Shown: one piece after another, positions 1 through 8,577 of the stretch
Numbering within the stretch: position 1 is the stretch's first letter
Layout of the letters: each line of letters opens with the position of its first letter
NCBI RefSeq assembly: GCF_000938255.1
Contig: NZ_JYMR01000034.1
Span: 111,601 to 175,600 of the forward strand
Source of the DNA: Bradyrhizobium sp. LTSP849
GTDB lineage: Bacteria > Pseudomonadota > Alphaproteobacteria > Rhizobiales > Xanthobacteraceae
Direction: 5' to 3'
Length of the DNA: 64,000 nucleotides
The notes under the pieces: model-generated
The model's input: only the letters and a program-made list of their open reading frames with translations
Databases searched by the model: none
What the model was told of the DNA's origin: nothing
Program-made: the position numbers and the translations under genes

Positions 1-348
1 CCATTTGCCAAGCGCCTGCACGGGATCGGCGAGCCCGCGACCGAGTTCGGTCAATTCATAATCGACCCGCGGCGGAATGGTCGGAAACACCGTCCGTGTC
101 ACCAGCCCGTCCCGCTCGAGCCCGCGCAGGGTCAGGGTCAGCATTCGCTGCGAGATGCCGTCGATGATGCGCTTGAGCTCGTTGAAGCGCTTCGGTCCGT
201 CGCCAAGCGTCATGATGACGAACACGCTCCATTTATCCCCGACGCGCGAGAGCACCGAGGCGACGCCGCGACAGCCGGCGTGGTTGGGATCCGGCCGCGT
301 CGGAGGGGCAGGCAAATCGATGTGTGCAGGTTTCAATAATGTGCTCAT
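1..348 (-). CDS. HxlR-family winged-helix regulator (3' end cut by window edge)
   Basis: The first 116 codons are visible and the gene runs off the left edge. The protein has an HxlR winged helix: a helix ending in DKW, then FVIMTLGDGPKRFNEL, ISQRMLTLTLRGLERDGL and a wing with a PPRVDYELTELG motif. Residue 26 is a cysteine just before the domain, as in the thiol-sensing DUF24/HxlR repressors of the YodB type. The gene is divergent from azoR with about 83 bp between them, an arrangement like the YodB control of azoR in Bacillus. Control of azoR is an inference; I found no clear palindrome in the gap. The ATG at 346-348 is chosen because the family's N-terminus begins shortly after it. Confidence 0.85.
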   Translation of the reverse strand, partial: MSTLLKPAHIDLPAPPTRPDPNHAGCRGVASVLSRVGDKWSVFVIMTLGDGPKRFNELKRIIDGISQRMLTLTLRGLERDGLVTRTVFPTIPPRVDYELTELGRGLADPVQALGKW

Positions 349-431
349 GGCCCAAAAATGTGCGTTCTTGCGGAGATTTCGACAGTCACTCATGTAGCTC
401 TGGTTACAAACATATACCATGGGTGATCCAA

Positions 432-1040
432 ATGAAACTCCTCCATATCGACTCCAGCGTGCTCGGCCCCCACTCCGTCAGCCGGCAGGTTTCCGCCGCC
501 ATCGTCGACCGGCTACGTCAGTCAACGCCGTCGCTCGAAATCGTCTATCGCGACCTGACCCAGACCCCGCTTGCCCACCTCTCCGGATCGCACCTCGCGG
601 CTGCGCAGGGCGCGCCAGCGCCCGCGGAACTTGGACCCGATCTCGCCGCAAGCGCGGCTGTTCTGAATGAGTTCCTCGATGCCGACATCGTCGTGATCGG
701 CGCCCCCATGTACAATTTCACGCTTCCGAGCCAGCTCAAGGCGTGGATCGACCGCGTCCTCGTGGCAGGGAAAACGTTCAAGTACGACGCGAATGGCCCG
801 CAGGGTCTTGCCGGTGGCAAGCGCGTGATCGTGGCCATCTCGCGCGGCGGCTATTATGGCGCGGGCACGCCTGCTGCGATCGGCGAGCATCTCGAAACGT
901 ATTTGCGCTGGGTGTTCGGCTTCATCGGCGTCACCAACCCCGAATTCATCTTCGCCGACGGCATCCAGGTTGGCCCGGACCATCGCGAAAAATCGCTCGC
1001 GAACGCGCTCCAGGCGGCAACGAGCCTGCGCGCGGCCTGA
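432..1040 (+). CDS. azoR: FMN-dependent NADH-azoreductase AzoR
   Basis: This 202-residue flavodoxin-fold enzyme is close to the usual AzoR length of about 200. It reduces azo bonds and quinones with NADH and is a cytoplasmic FMN dimer. Family marks are MKLLHIDSSVLGPHSVSR at the N-terminus (phosphate-binding serines), PMYNF from residue 92 (FMN contact) followed by LPSQLKAWIDRV, and SRGGYYG near residue 140. The ATG at 432 fits the family start; an in-frame extension to 324 would run into the regulator's own start region. The gene is divergent from the HxlR gene on the left, which probably controls it in response to quinone or electrophile stress (inference). Confidence 0.93.
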   Translation: MKLLHIDSSVLGPHSVSRQVSAAIVDRLRQSTPSLEIVYRDLTQTPLAHLSGSHLAAAQGAPAPAELGPDLAASAAVLNEFLDADIVVIGAPMYNFTLPSQLKAWIDRVLVAGKTFKYDANGPQGLAGGKRVIVAISRGGYYGAGTPAAIGEHLETYLRWVFGFIGVTNPEFIFADGIQVGPDHREKSLANALQAATSLRAA

Positions 1041-1055
1041 GGCCACGCCGACACC

Positions 1056-1089
1056 ATCAGCCGCCGTAAGATTGCCTGCGGCGGCTGAT
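1056..1089. terminator. Hairpin downstream of azoR
   Basis: An 11-bp perfect inverted repeat (ATCAGCCGCCG and its complement) with a 12-nt loop lies 15 bp after the azoR stop. It lacks a clear T-run, so it could be a weak terminator or an RNA-stabilising hairpin. Confidence 0.45.
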
Positions 1090-1113
1090 CAAACGGGCGG
1101 ACGTTCGGTGAAG

Positions 1114-1296
1114 CTAAAACCAGGCGCCCTGCACGCCCAGGATGACGGCAACGAGCGAAATGAACAAGCCGATGCCGGAGAACAGCGCGACCCCAATGAA
1201 CTCTGACGTGTCGGAACGCTTCGCAGGTATGGCGGATTTTTCGGTGTAAATACGCGGTGCTGAAATCGGAGAAAAAATGCGTGCTGCCTTTGGCAT
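1114..1296 (-). CDS. Small single-span membrane protein, 60 aa
   Basis: A 60-residue protein with a basic N-terminal half and one hydrophobic segment at the C-terminal end (IGVALFSGIGLFISLVAVIL). It ends GVQGAWF. The ATG at 1294-1296 is preceded by a purine-rich AAGGGAA site. A longer in-frame extension upstream has no support. The protein would insert with its N-terminus in the cytoplasm. I recognise no family. It is transcribed towards azoR, so the hairpin between them may serve both genes. Confidence 0.6.
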   Translation of the reverse strand: MPKAARIFSPISAPRIYTEKSAIPAKRSDTSEFIGVALFSGIGLFISLVAVILGVQGAWF

Positions 1297-1469
1297 AACG
1301 GGTTCCCTTGAATGGGTCTTTTGACCCCGGCCTGTAAAAAGGTCTTGGCAGCACGCACGAAGGTTCAACGCATCACGCAAGCTTCAGAAAATACATCTGG
1401 CGAGATGTGGGAACCGGCCGGCGCAACCGCTTGGCATGCGCCGACCGATTCAATTTGCATCTGAATTGA

Positions 1470-2243
1470 TCAACCGCGATAGATCGGCGCGCCCGCTGGT
1501 GATCCGGTCGAACCACCATCGACGAAGATCTCCGCACTCGTGACATGTGCAGAATCATCCGACGCGAGGAACAGCACCGTCTTCGAAATGTGATCCACTT
1601 CACCAATGCGCCCGAGCGGAGTCGTCTTGGCGATGCGGCCCTCCAGCACGGCGAATGCCTGCTCTGTCGGTGCAGCGCCCTTCCAGATCGGCGTGCGGAT
1701 CGCGCCCGGCGCCACCACGTTGACGCGGATGCCGCGCGGCGAAAGCTCTGAGGCGAGCACGCGCGCCATCCCGCGCACGCCGGCCTTGCTCGCGGCGTAG
1801 GCCGCATAACCGGGATTGCCGAGCACCGAGATCACCGAGCCGTTGAGGATGATGGATGCGCCGTCATTGAGATGGGGTAATGCCGCCTGCACGGTGAAGA
1901 AGACCGAGGTCAGATTGGTGCGGATCACCTGCTCGAACGCCGCGAGCGTGGTGCCGCCGACCGGCGTGTTGCCGGGGATGCCGGCATTGGCGAACACGAT
2001 GTCGAGCTTGCCGAATTTCTCGATCCCTTGCGCGATCGCCTTTTCCGTGGCGGCGATGTCGGTGATATCAGCTTCGACGGCAAGGCCGTTCGGCCCGAGC
2101 TCTTTCGCAGCAGCCGCCAGCGTCTCCTTGTTGCGCCCGGTGATCACCACCTTCGCGCCTTCCGCGACGAACAGCTTTGCCGTCGCAAGTCCGATGCCGC
2201 TGTTGCCGCCGGTGATCAGTGCCGTCTTGTTCTTGAGCCTCAC
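1470..2243 (-). CDS. SDR-family oxidoreductase
   Basis: A classical short-chain dehydrogenase/reductase of 257 residues. It has the Rossmann motif TGGNSGIG near residue 12, a VFANAG motif, a serine in LNGSVISVLG and the catalytic YAASK tetrad segment. It ends with a VDGGSTG motif, so it most likely uses NAD(P)H. The GTG start at 2241-2243 is preferred because GGAGG lies seven bases upstream and the protein then begins at the usual place (VRLKNKTALITGG). The ATG at 2262-2264 would add seven residues and lies inside the left arm of the operator. The gene is divergent from an HxlR regulator, which likely represses it. The substrate is unknown. Confidence 0.9.
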   Translation of the reverse strand: MRLKNKTALITGGNSGIGLATAKLFVAEGAKVVITGRNKETLAAAAKELGPNGLAVEADITDIAATEKAIAQGIEKFGKLDIVFANAGIPGNTPVGGTTLAAFEQVIRTNLTSVFFTVQAALPHLNDGASIILNGSVISVLGNPGYAAYAASKAGVRGMARVLASELSPRGIRVNVVAPGAIRTPIWKGAAPTEQAFAVLEGRIAKTTPLGRIGEVDHISKTVLFLASDDSAHVTSAEIFVDGGSTGSPAGAPIYRG

Positions 2244-2256
2244 GCTCGCCTCCAGT

Positions 2257-2312
2257 GGTTGCATAATGAAACTACACTTGCCATCTAGGGCATATGGTTT
2301 TATGATGCAACC
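2257..2312. promoter_or_regulatory. HxlR operator and divergent promoter (16-bp imperfect inverted repeat)
   Basis: GGTTGCATAATGAAAC at 2257-2272 and GTTTTATGATGCAACC at 2297-2312 form an inverted repeat matching at 14 of 16 positions, with a 24-bp spacer. A promoter for the HxlR gene can be read on the plus strand: TTGCCA at 2278-2283, a 17-bp spacer, and TATGAT at 2301-2306. The -10 box lies inside the right arm. The arrangement suggests that the HxlR protein represses both itself and the SDR gene. Confidence 0.7.
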
Positions 2313-2364
2313 ACACAAGCGCGTGATCGATGCCGGGATCCGGCAGACGCAGCGGGACGAGACG

Positions 2365-2835
2365 ATGGTGAAACGAACGAGCTTCGAGGGCGATTCCTGT
2401 CCGGTTGCACGATCGCTGGAGGCGATCGGCGACTGGTGGTCGCTGCTGATCATCCGCGAGGCGCTGCTCGGCCTGCGCCGCTTCGGCGAATTCCAGAGCA
2501 AGCTCGGCATGGCCAAGAACATTTTGGCCGCGCGGCTGCGGTCACTGGTCGACCACGGCATTTTGGAAACCGCCCCGGCTTCCGATGGCAGCGCCTACCA
2601 GGAATATGTGCTGACGCCGAAGGGCCGCGGCACCTTCCCGATCCTGGTGGCACTCCGGCAATGGAGCGAGGCGTTCGACGATCGCCCCGAGGAGATCGCG
2701 ACGATTCTGGTCGATCGCGAGAAAGGCCGCCCGGTGAAGAAGCTCGAGCTGCGTGCGGAGGACGGGCGGTTGCTCACGCAGGCGGAGACAACGCTGAAGC
2801 TGCGACCCGCGCCGCGCCGAAGGTCGGCTGGATAA
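2365..2835 (+). CDS. HxlR-family transcriptional regulator
   Basis: A 156-residue winged-helix regulator. The DNA-binding part runs from about residue 12 to 100, with the motifs CPVARSLEAIGDWW, FGEFQSKLGMAKNILAARL and a wing ending YVLTPKGRG. A C-terminal tail follows. Cys12 is in the position used for redox or electrophile sensing by several HxlR proteins. The ATG at 2365 is chosen because the family motif begins about ten residues later. Upstream in-frame codons run through the operator and into the divergent SDR gene. It probably controls that SDR and its own promoter. Confidence 0.9.
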   Translation: MVKRTSFEGDSCPVARSLEAIGDWWSLLIIREALLGLRRFGEFQSKLGMAKNILAARLRSLVDHGILETAPASDGSAYQEYVLTPKGRGTFPILVALRQWSEAFDDRPEEIATILVDREKGRPVKKLELRAEDGRLLTQAETTLKLRPAPRRRSAG

Positions 2836-2859
2836 CGTTACTCACGATCTCTCCTCAGT

Positions 2860-2988
2860 GTCGTCCCGGCGAAGGCCGGGACCCATAACCACAGGGAGAC
2901 GTTAGGCGAAGGCTGGTCGTTCGGGATTGGCACCGCGTTCAGGTCGATGGACTCCGCGGTATGGGTCCCGGCCTTCGCCGGGACGACA
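2860..2988. repeat. Palindromic intergenic repeat, copy 1 (GTCGTCCCGG family)
   Basis: The outer arms are about 28 bp and complementary (TGTCGTCCCGGCGAAGGCC and its inverse), separated by about 75 bp. A second copy lies at 17124-17246 with the same arms but a different middle. The transcript would form a long hairpin. This looks like a REP/BIME-type dispersed element. Confidence 0.85.
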
Positions 2989-2995
2989 GAAGAGC

Positions 2996-3235
2996 TCACG
3001 ACAACTTCCGCTTGGTACGCAGCCTGAGATGCTCGTCGGCCTCGAGCTGCGTCATGCCCAGGAGATAATGCAACACGTCCAGCTTGTGGCGCTCGGCGAG
3101 CTTGCGCAGCGCGGCTGTCTGCTCGGCGATGAAGCCAACCGCCTCATCCGCCCCGCCCTCCCCCGGTTCCTCGTTGCGCGAGCCTCCCGCCACGCCTGAT
3201 GCGGCGCGCGTCCGTTTCTTTCCTGGCTTTGTCAC
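2996..3235 (-). CDS. Conserved small hypothetical protein, 79 aa
   Basis: The basic N-terminus (MTKPGKKRTR) is followed by a glycine/glutamate-rich linker and a helical C-terminal half: FIAEQTAALRKLAERHKL, then DVLHYLLGMTQLEADEHL. The helical half looks like a folded two-helix domain with regular heptad-like leucines, which argues for a real gene. No signal peptide or membrane segment is seen. It is divergent from topA and its 3' end abuts the palindromic repeat. The function is not recognised. Confidence 0.6.
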   Translation of the reverse strand: MTKPGKKRTRAASGVAGGSRNEEPGEGGADEAVGFIAEQTAALRKLAERHKLDVLHYLLGMTQLEADEHLRLRTKRKLS

Positions 3236-3362
3236 CAGACCCCACCGAATCCATGCCCCGCTGGAACTGTACGCCTACATCAATCGCAACTCCAAGGTGG
3301 TAATTTACAACTTTCTCGATATGAAACTTTTCCCATTCCGCGGGCCTTCAACACCCTTCGAT

Positions 3363-3391
3363 TTGACAGCGGGGGCCTCACCACCCATGTT
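3363..3391 (+). promoter_or_regulatory. Candidate topA promoter
   Basis: TTGACA at 3363-3368, a 17-bp spacer and a weak -10 (CATGTT, 3386-3391) lie 70 bp before the topA start. An 8-bp stem (TTCGGGTC/GACCCGAA, 3390-3397 and 3407-3414) follows in the presumed leader. The -10 match is poor, so this is tentative. Confidence 0.3.
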
Positions 3392-3461
3392 CGGGTCGAA
3401 AGGGCCGACCCGAATCTTGTCGAATTCGGCCCCAAATTTCCCCGTAAGTCACTGGAACTAT

Positions 3462-6218
3462 ATGAATATCGTCATTGTGGAGTCGCCGGCGAAAGCCAAG
3501 ACGATCAACAAGTATCTGGGCTCGTCCTACGAGGTTCTGGCCTCGTTCGGCCATGTCCGGGACTTGCCGGCGAAGAACGGCTCCGTCGATCCTGACGCCA
3601 ATTTCAAGATGATCTGGGAGATCGATCCCAAGGCGGCCGGCCGGCTCAATGACATCGCCAAGTCCCTGAAGGGCGCCGACCGCCTGATTCTCGCCACCGA
3701 CCCTGATCGCGAGGGCGAAGCCATCTCCTGGCACGTGCTGGAGGTGCTGAAAGAGAAGCGCGCGATCAAGGACCACAAGATCGAGCGCGTGGTGTTCAAC
3801 GCCATCACCAAGCAGGCGGTCACGGATGCCATGAAGCATCCGCGCCAGATCGACGGTGCACTGGTCGACGCCTACATGGCGCGCCGCGCGCTGGACTATC
3901 TGGTCGGCTTCACCCTCTCCCCCGTGCTGTGGCGCAAGCTGCCTGGCGCCCGCTCGGCCGGCCGTGTGCAATCGGTGGCGCTGCGGCTGGTCTGCGACCG
4001 CGAGCTCGAGATCGAGAAGTTCGTTGCCCGTGAATATTGGTCGCTGATCGCGACCCTGCTGACGCCGCGCGGCGACGCGTTCGAGGCCCGCCTGGTCGGT
4101 GCCGACGGCAAGAAGATCCAGCGTCTCGACATCGGCACCGGCGCCGAAGCCGAGGATTTCAAGAAGGCGCTCGAAGCCGCCGCCTACGCGGTGACCACGG
4201 TCGATGCGAAGCCTGCCCGGCGCAATCCGCAGGCGCCCTTCACCACTTCGACGCTGCAGCAGGAAGCCAGCCGCAAATACGGCTTTGCGCCGGCGCACAC
4301 GATGCGGATCGCGCAGCGGCTTTATGAAGGCATCGACATCGGCGGCGAGACCACCGGACTCATTACTTATATGCGTACGGACGGCGTGCAGATCGATCCG
4401 TCCGCGATCACCCAGGCGCGCAAGGTGATCGGCGAGGATTACGGCAACGCCTACGTGCCGGAGGCCCCGCGCCAGTACCAGGCCAAGGCCAAGAACGCCC
4501 AGGAAGCGCACGAAGCGATCCGCCCGACCGACATGTCGCGCCGGCCCGACAGCATGAGCCGCAAGCTCGATTCCGATCAGGCCCGGCTCTACGAGCTGAT
4601 CTGGAAGCGCACCATCGCCAGCCAGATGGAATCGGCCGAGCTGGAGCGCACCACGGTCGACATCACGGCGAAGGTTGGCGGACGCACGCTCGACCTGCGC
4701 GCCACCGGCCAGGTCGTCAAGTTCGACGGTTTTCTGGCGCTCTACCAGGAAGGTCGCGACGACGAGGAGGACGAGGATTCCCGCCGTCTGCCCGCGATGA
4801 GCCCGAACGATGCGCTGAAGCGGCAGTCCCTCGCCGTCACCCAGCACTTCACCGAGCCGCCGCCGCGTTTCTCCGAGGCATCGCTGGTCAAGCGCATGGA
4901 AGAGCTCGGCATCGGCCGGCCCTCGACCTATGCCTCGATCCTCCAGGTCCTGAAGGACCGCGGCTACGTCAAGCTGGAGAAGAAGCGCCTGCATGGCGAG
5001 GACAAGGGCCGCGTCGTGGTCGCGTTCCTCGAAAGCTTCTTCGCGCGCTACGTCGAATACGATTTCACGGCCAATCTGGAAGAGCAGCTCGATCGCGTCT
5101 CCAACAACGAAATCTCCTGGCAGCAGGTTCTGAAGGACTTTTGGACCGGCTTCATCGGCGCCGTCGACGAGATCAAGGATCTGCGCGTCGCGCAGGTGCT
5201 CGACGTGCTCGACGGGATGCTCGGACAGCACATTTATCCGCCTCGCACCGATGGCGGCGACATCAGGCAGTGCCCGAGCTGCGGCAATGGTCGGCTCAAT
5301 CTGAAGGCCGGCAAGTTCGGCGCCTTCGTCGGCTGCTCGAACTATCCGGAATGCCGCTACACCCGTCAGCTCGCTGCCGACGGCGAAGCCAGCGCCGACC
5401 GCTCGCTCGGCCAGGATCCCGACACCGGTCGCGATGTCTGGGTCAAGGCCGGCCGGTTTGGTCCCTACATCCAGCTCGGCGAGCAGAAGGATTATGCGGA
5501 AGACGAGAAGCCGAAGCGCGCCGGCATCCCGAAGGGCACCTCGCCCGGCGATGTCGAGCTTGAGCTTGCGCTGAAACTGTTGTCGCTGCCGCGCGAGATC
5601 GGCAAGCATCCGGAAACCGGTGAGCCGATCACCGCCGGCCTCGGCCGCTTCGGCCCGTTCGTCAAGCACGAGAAGACCTACGCCAGCCTCGAGGCCGGCG
5701 ACGAAGTCTTCGACATCGGCCTCAATCGCGCGGTCACGCTGATTGCCGAGAAGGTTTTGAAGGGCCCGAGCCGTCGTTTTGGCGCCGATCCCGGCAAGGC
5801 CATCGGCGATCATCCGACACTCGGCACCGTCACCGTGAAGAGCGGCCGTTACGGCGCCTATGTCACGGCGGGCGGCGTCAACGCGACGATCCCTGCCGAG
5901 TTCGAAAAGGACACCGTCACGCTGCCGCAGGCGATCGCACTGATCGACGAGCGCGCGGCCAAGGGTGGCGGCAAGCCCAAGAAGGCTGCCAAGCCGGCGA
6001 AGAAGGCGAAGGCAACCAAATCCGCCGCTGGCGAGGACGCCGCGCCGAAACCGAAGAAGCCGGCCGCGAAGAAAGCCGCGGCCAAAACCAAATCCGAATC
6101 CACCAGCAAGGCGCGCGCAGCCGTGTCGTCGACCGCCAAGACTTCAGCAGTCAAGACGTCGCCGACCAAGGCGGCTGCCGCCAAAGCTCCGGCCAAGAAG
6201 AGTGCCGGCACGACTTAA
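3462..6218 (+). CDS. topA: DNA topoisomerase I (type IA)
   Basis: A 918-residue topoisomerase that relaxes negative supercoils by transient single-strand cleavage. The TOPRIM domain begins MNIVIVESPAKAKTINKYLG and contains a DPDREGEA acidic motif. The catalytic tyrosine is Tyr303 in LITYMRTDG. A CPSC...C...C zinc finger starts at about residue 604. It is followed by repeated topoisomerase C-terminal modules (RFGPYIQLG, RFGPFVKHEKT, RYGAYVTAGG). The last 90 or so residues are a lysine/alanine/proline tail that resembles histone H1 and should be disordered and DNA-binding. The ATG at 3462 gives the canonical N-terminus; the frame is open upstream to 3084 but that part is not conserved in character. 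rnr follows after 8 bp. Confidence 0.97.
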   Translation: MNIVIVESPAKAKTINKYLGSSYEVLASFGHVRDLPAKNGSVDPDANFKMIWEIDPKAAGRLNDIAKSLKGADRLILATDPDREGEAISWHVLEVLKEKRAIKDHKIERVVFNAITKQAVTDAMKHPRQIDGALVDAYMARRALDYLVGFTLSPVLWRKLPGARSAGRVQSVALRLVCDRELEIEKFVAREYWSLIATLLTPRGDAFEARLVGADGKKIQRLDIGTGAEAEDFKKALEAAAYAVTTVDAKPARRNPQAPFTTSTLQQEASRKYGFAPAHTMRIAQRLYEGIDIGGETTGLITYMRTDGVQIDPSAITQARKVIGEDYGNAYVPEAPRQYQAKAKNAQEAHEAIRPTDMSRRPDSMSRKLDSDQARLYELIWKRTIASQMESAELERTTVDITAKVGGRTLDLRATGQVVKFDGFLALYQEGRDDEEDEDSRRLPAMSPNDALKRQSLAVTQHFTEPPPRFSEASLVKRMEELGIGRPSTYASILQVLKDRGYVKLEKKRLHGEDKGRVVVAFLESFFARYVEYDFTANLEEQLDRVSNNEISWQQVLKDFWTGFIGAVDEIKDLRVAQVLDVLDGMLGQHIYPPRTDGGDIRQCPSCGNGRLNLKAGKFGAFVGCSNYPECRYTRQLAADGEASADRSLGQDPDTGRDVWVKAGRFGPYIQLGEQKDYAEDEKPKRAGIPKGTSPGDVELELALKLLSLPREIGKHPETGEPITAGLGRFGPFVKHEKTYASLEAGDEVFDIGLNRAVTLIAEKVLKGPSRRFGADPGKAIGDHPTLGTVTVKSGRYGAYVTAGGVNATIPAEFEKDTVTLPQAIALIDERAAKGGGKPKKAAKPAKKAKATKSAAGEDAAPKPKKPAAKKAAAKTKSESTSKARAAVSSTAKTSAVKTSPTKAAAAKAPAKKSAGTT

Positions 6219-6226
6219 GAGGTTAA

Positions 6227-8575
6227 GTGAAACGCAAGAATGACCATGGCTTTCCCGACAGGGATGCCATCGTCGCCTTCATCAAGGCAAATCCCGGAAA
6301 GGTCGGAACCCGCGAAATCGCGCGCGAGTTCGGCCTGAAGAACGCCGACCGCATCGAGCTCAAGCGCCTGCTGCGCGAGCTCGCCGACGACGGCCTCGTC
6401 AAGAAAAAACGCCACACCATTTCAGAGCCCGACAGCCTGCCGCCGACGCTTGTCGCCGACATCACCGGCCGCGACGCTGACGGCGAGCTGATCGCCTCCC
6501 CCACCGAATGGGACGAAGTCGAAGGCGGCGAGCCGCCAAAGATCCTCATCGTCATGCCGCGCCGGCCAAAGCCTGGCACCGCGGCCGGAATCGGCGATCG
6601 CGCGCTGCTGCGCGTCGAGCGCTCGGATGAGGGCGAAGGCCCGGCCTATCGCGGCCACATCATCAAGGTCTTCGACAAGGCCAAGAGCCGGATCCTCGGC
6701 GTGTTCCGCAGCCTGCCCGAAGGCGGCGGACGGCTGATCCCGGTCGACAAGAAGTCCGCCGATCGCGAACTGAACATCGCCGCGACCGAGACGCACGGCG
6801 CGCAGGACGGCGACCTCGTCAGCGTCGACATCGTCCGCTCGCGCGCCTTTGGCCTGGCCTCAGGCCGCGTCAAGGAGAAGCTCGGCTCGGTCAAGTCCGA
6901 GAAGGCGATCAGCCTGATCGCGATCTACGCCCATGACATTCCGCTGCAATTCTCCCCCGCAGCCGAACGCGAGGCCGAGGCGGCAGAGCCGGCCAATCTG
7001 AAGGGACGCGAGGACTGGCGCGACGTGCCGCTCGTCACCATCGATCCGCCGGATGCGAAGGATCACGACGACGCGGTGCATGCGCAGCCCGATCCCGATC
7101 CCAACAACAAGGGCGGCTTCATCGTCGATGTCGCCATTGCGGACGTCAGCTTCTACGTGCGGCCGGGCACCGCGCTCGACCGCAATGCGCTCGACCGCGG
7201 CAACTCGGTCTATTTCCCCGACCGCGTCGTGCCGATGCTGCCCGAGCGCATCTCCAACAATCTCTGCTCGCTGGTGCCAGGCGAGCCGCGCGGCGCGCTC
7301 GCGGTACGGATGATCATCGCCCCGGACGGACGCAAGCGCTCGCACAGCTTTCACCGCATCCTGATGCGCTCGGCGGCCAAGCTGAATTACGCGCAGGCGC
7401 AGGCCGCAATCGACGGAAGGCCGGACGACACCACCGGCCCCCTGCTCGATCCCATCCTGAGGCCGCTCTACGCCGCCTATGCCTGCGTCAAGCGCGCCCG
7501 CGACGAGCGAGATCCGCTCAATCTCGATCTGCCCGAACGAAAAATCCTGCTGAAGAGCGACGGCACGGTCGACCGCGTCGTCGTCCCGGAGCGGCTTGAT
7601 GCGCACAAGCTGATCGAAGAATTCATGATCCTCGCCAATGTCGCGGCGGCGGAAATGCTCGAGAAGAAGTCGCTGCCGCTGATCTACCGCGTGCATGACG
7701 AGCCGACGCTGGAGAAGGTCCACGCGCTGGCAGAATTTTTGCAGACGCTCGACGTGCCCTTCGCGAAGACAGGCGCGTTGCGCCCCGCGCTGTTCAATCG
7801 CGTGCTGGCACAGCTCGAAGGCCACGACCATTTCCCGCTGGTCAGCGAGGTCGTACTGCGCGCCCAGGCGCAAGCCGAATATTCCGCTGAGAATTACGGT
7901 CATTTCGGACTGAATTTGCGCCGCTACGCGCATTTCACCTCGCCGATCCGCCGTTACGCCGACTTGGTCGTGCACCGCGCCCTGGTCCGCGCCCTCGGCC
8001 TTGGCGAAGGCGCCCTGCCCGACAGCGAGACGCCGGAAAGCCTCGGCGAGGTCGCAGCCCACATCTCGGTGACCGAGCGGCGCGCGATGAAGGCGGAGCG
8101 CGAGACCGTCGACCGGCTGATCGCGCATCATCTCGCCGACCGTATCGGCGCGACCTTCCAGGGCCGCGTCTCCGGCGTCACGCGCGCGGGCCTGTTCGTC
8201 AAGCTTGCCGAGACCGGCGCCGACGGCCTGATCCCGATCCGATCCCTTGGCACGGAATATTTCAACTATGACGAGGGCCGCCACGCGCTGGTCGGCACGC
8301 GCAGCGGCACCATGCATCAGCTGGGTGACGTCGTTGACGTCCGTCTGATAGAAGCAGCTCCCATCGCGGGCGCGCTGCGCTTCGAGCTGCTGTCCTCGAC
8401 CGGTGAGACCGCGCCGCGGGGCCGCAGGCCATCCGGTCCGCAACGCCGCCCCTCGTTCAAGGCGCATCCCGGACGCAGTCCGGCGAAGAAGCACAAGCCT
8501 GCGAAGCAAAAGAAGCCCGGCAAGGGCAAGAAGAACAAAGGAAAAGGTAAAGGCGCAAAAGGCAAGGCGTGGTAG
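6227..8575 (+). CDS. rnr: Ribonuclease R
   Basis: A 782-residue 3'-5' exoribonuclease that degrades structured RNA. It has an N-terminal winged helix (residues 1-70), cold-shock-like OB domains, an RNB catalytic core with the acidic DPPDAKDHDDAV metal site, and a C-terminal S1 domain (FQGRVSGVTRAGLFVKL). The last 60 residues are a lysine/glycine-rich tail, a common but here pronounced feature. The start is GTG at 6227, eight bases after the topA stop and preceded by AAGAGG. It is the second gene of a likely topA-rnr-DUF983-NUDIX operon. Confidence 0.96.
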   Translation: MKRKNDHGFPDRDAIVAFIKANPGKVGTREIAREFGLKNADRIELKRLLRELADDGLVKKKRHTISEPDSLPPTLVADITGRDADGELIASPTEWDEVEGGEPPKILIVMPRRPKPGTAAGIGDRALLRVERSDEGEGPAYRGHIIKVFDKAKSRILGVFRSLPEGGGRLIPVDKKSADRELNIAATETHGAQDGDLVSVDIVRSRAFGLASGRVKEKLGSVKSEKAISLIAIYAHDIPLQFSPAAEREAEAAEPANLKGREDWRDVPLVTIDPPDAKDHDDAVHAQPDPDPNNKGGFIVDVAIADVSFYVRPGTALDRNALDRGNSVYFPDRVVPMLPERISNNLCSLVPGEPRGALAVRMIIAPDGRKRSHSFHRILMRSAAKLNYAQAQAAIDGRPDDTTGPLLDPILRPLYAAYACVKRARDERDPLNLDLPERKILLKSDGTVDRVVVPERLDAHKLIEEFMILANVAAAEMLEKKSLPLIYRVHDEPTLEKVHALAEFLQTLDVPFAKTGALRPALFNRVLAQLEGHDHFPLVSEVVLRAQAQAEYSAENYGHFGLNLRRYAHFTSPIRRYADLVVHRALVRALGLGEGALPDSETPESLGEVAAHISVTERRAMKAERETVDRLIAHHLADRIGATFQGRVSGVTRAGLFVKLAETGADGLIPIRSLGTEYFNYDEGRHALVGTRSGTMHQLGDVVDVRLIEAAPIAGALRFELLSSTGETAPRGRRPSGPQRRPSFKAHPGRSPAKKHKPAKQKKPGKGKKNKGKGKGAKGKAW

Positions 8576-8577
8576 CG

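Noticed and set aside
349..431. Operator for the left HxlR regulator in the azoR gap
   Set aside because: Several short symmetries (such as around ACCATGGGT) exist, but none has long or convincing arms.
3378..5813. An 811-codon open frame on the strand opposite topA
   Set aside because: It mirrors the topA codons; long antisense frames are expected in GC-rich genes. No domain is recognisable, while the sense strand has every topoisomerase motif.
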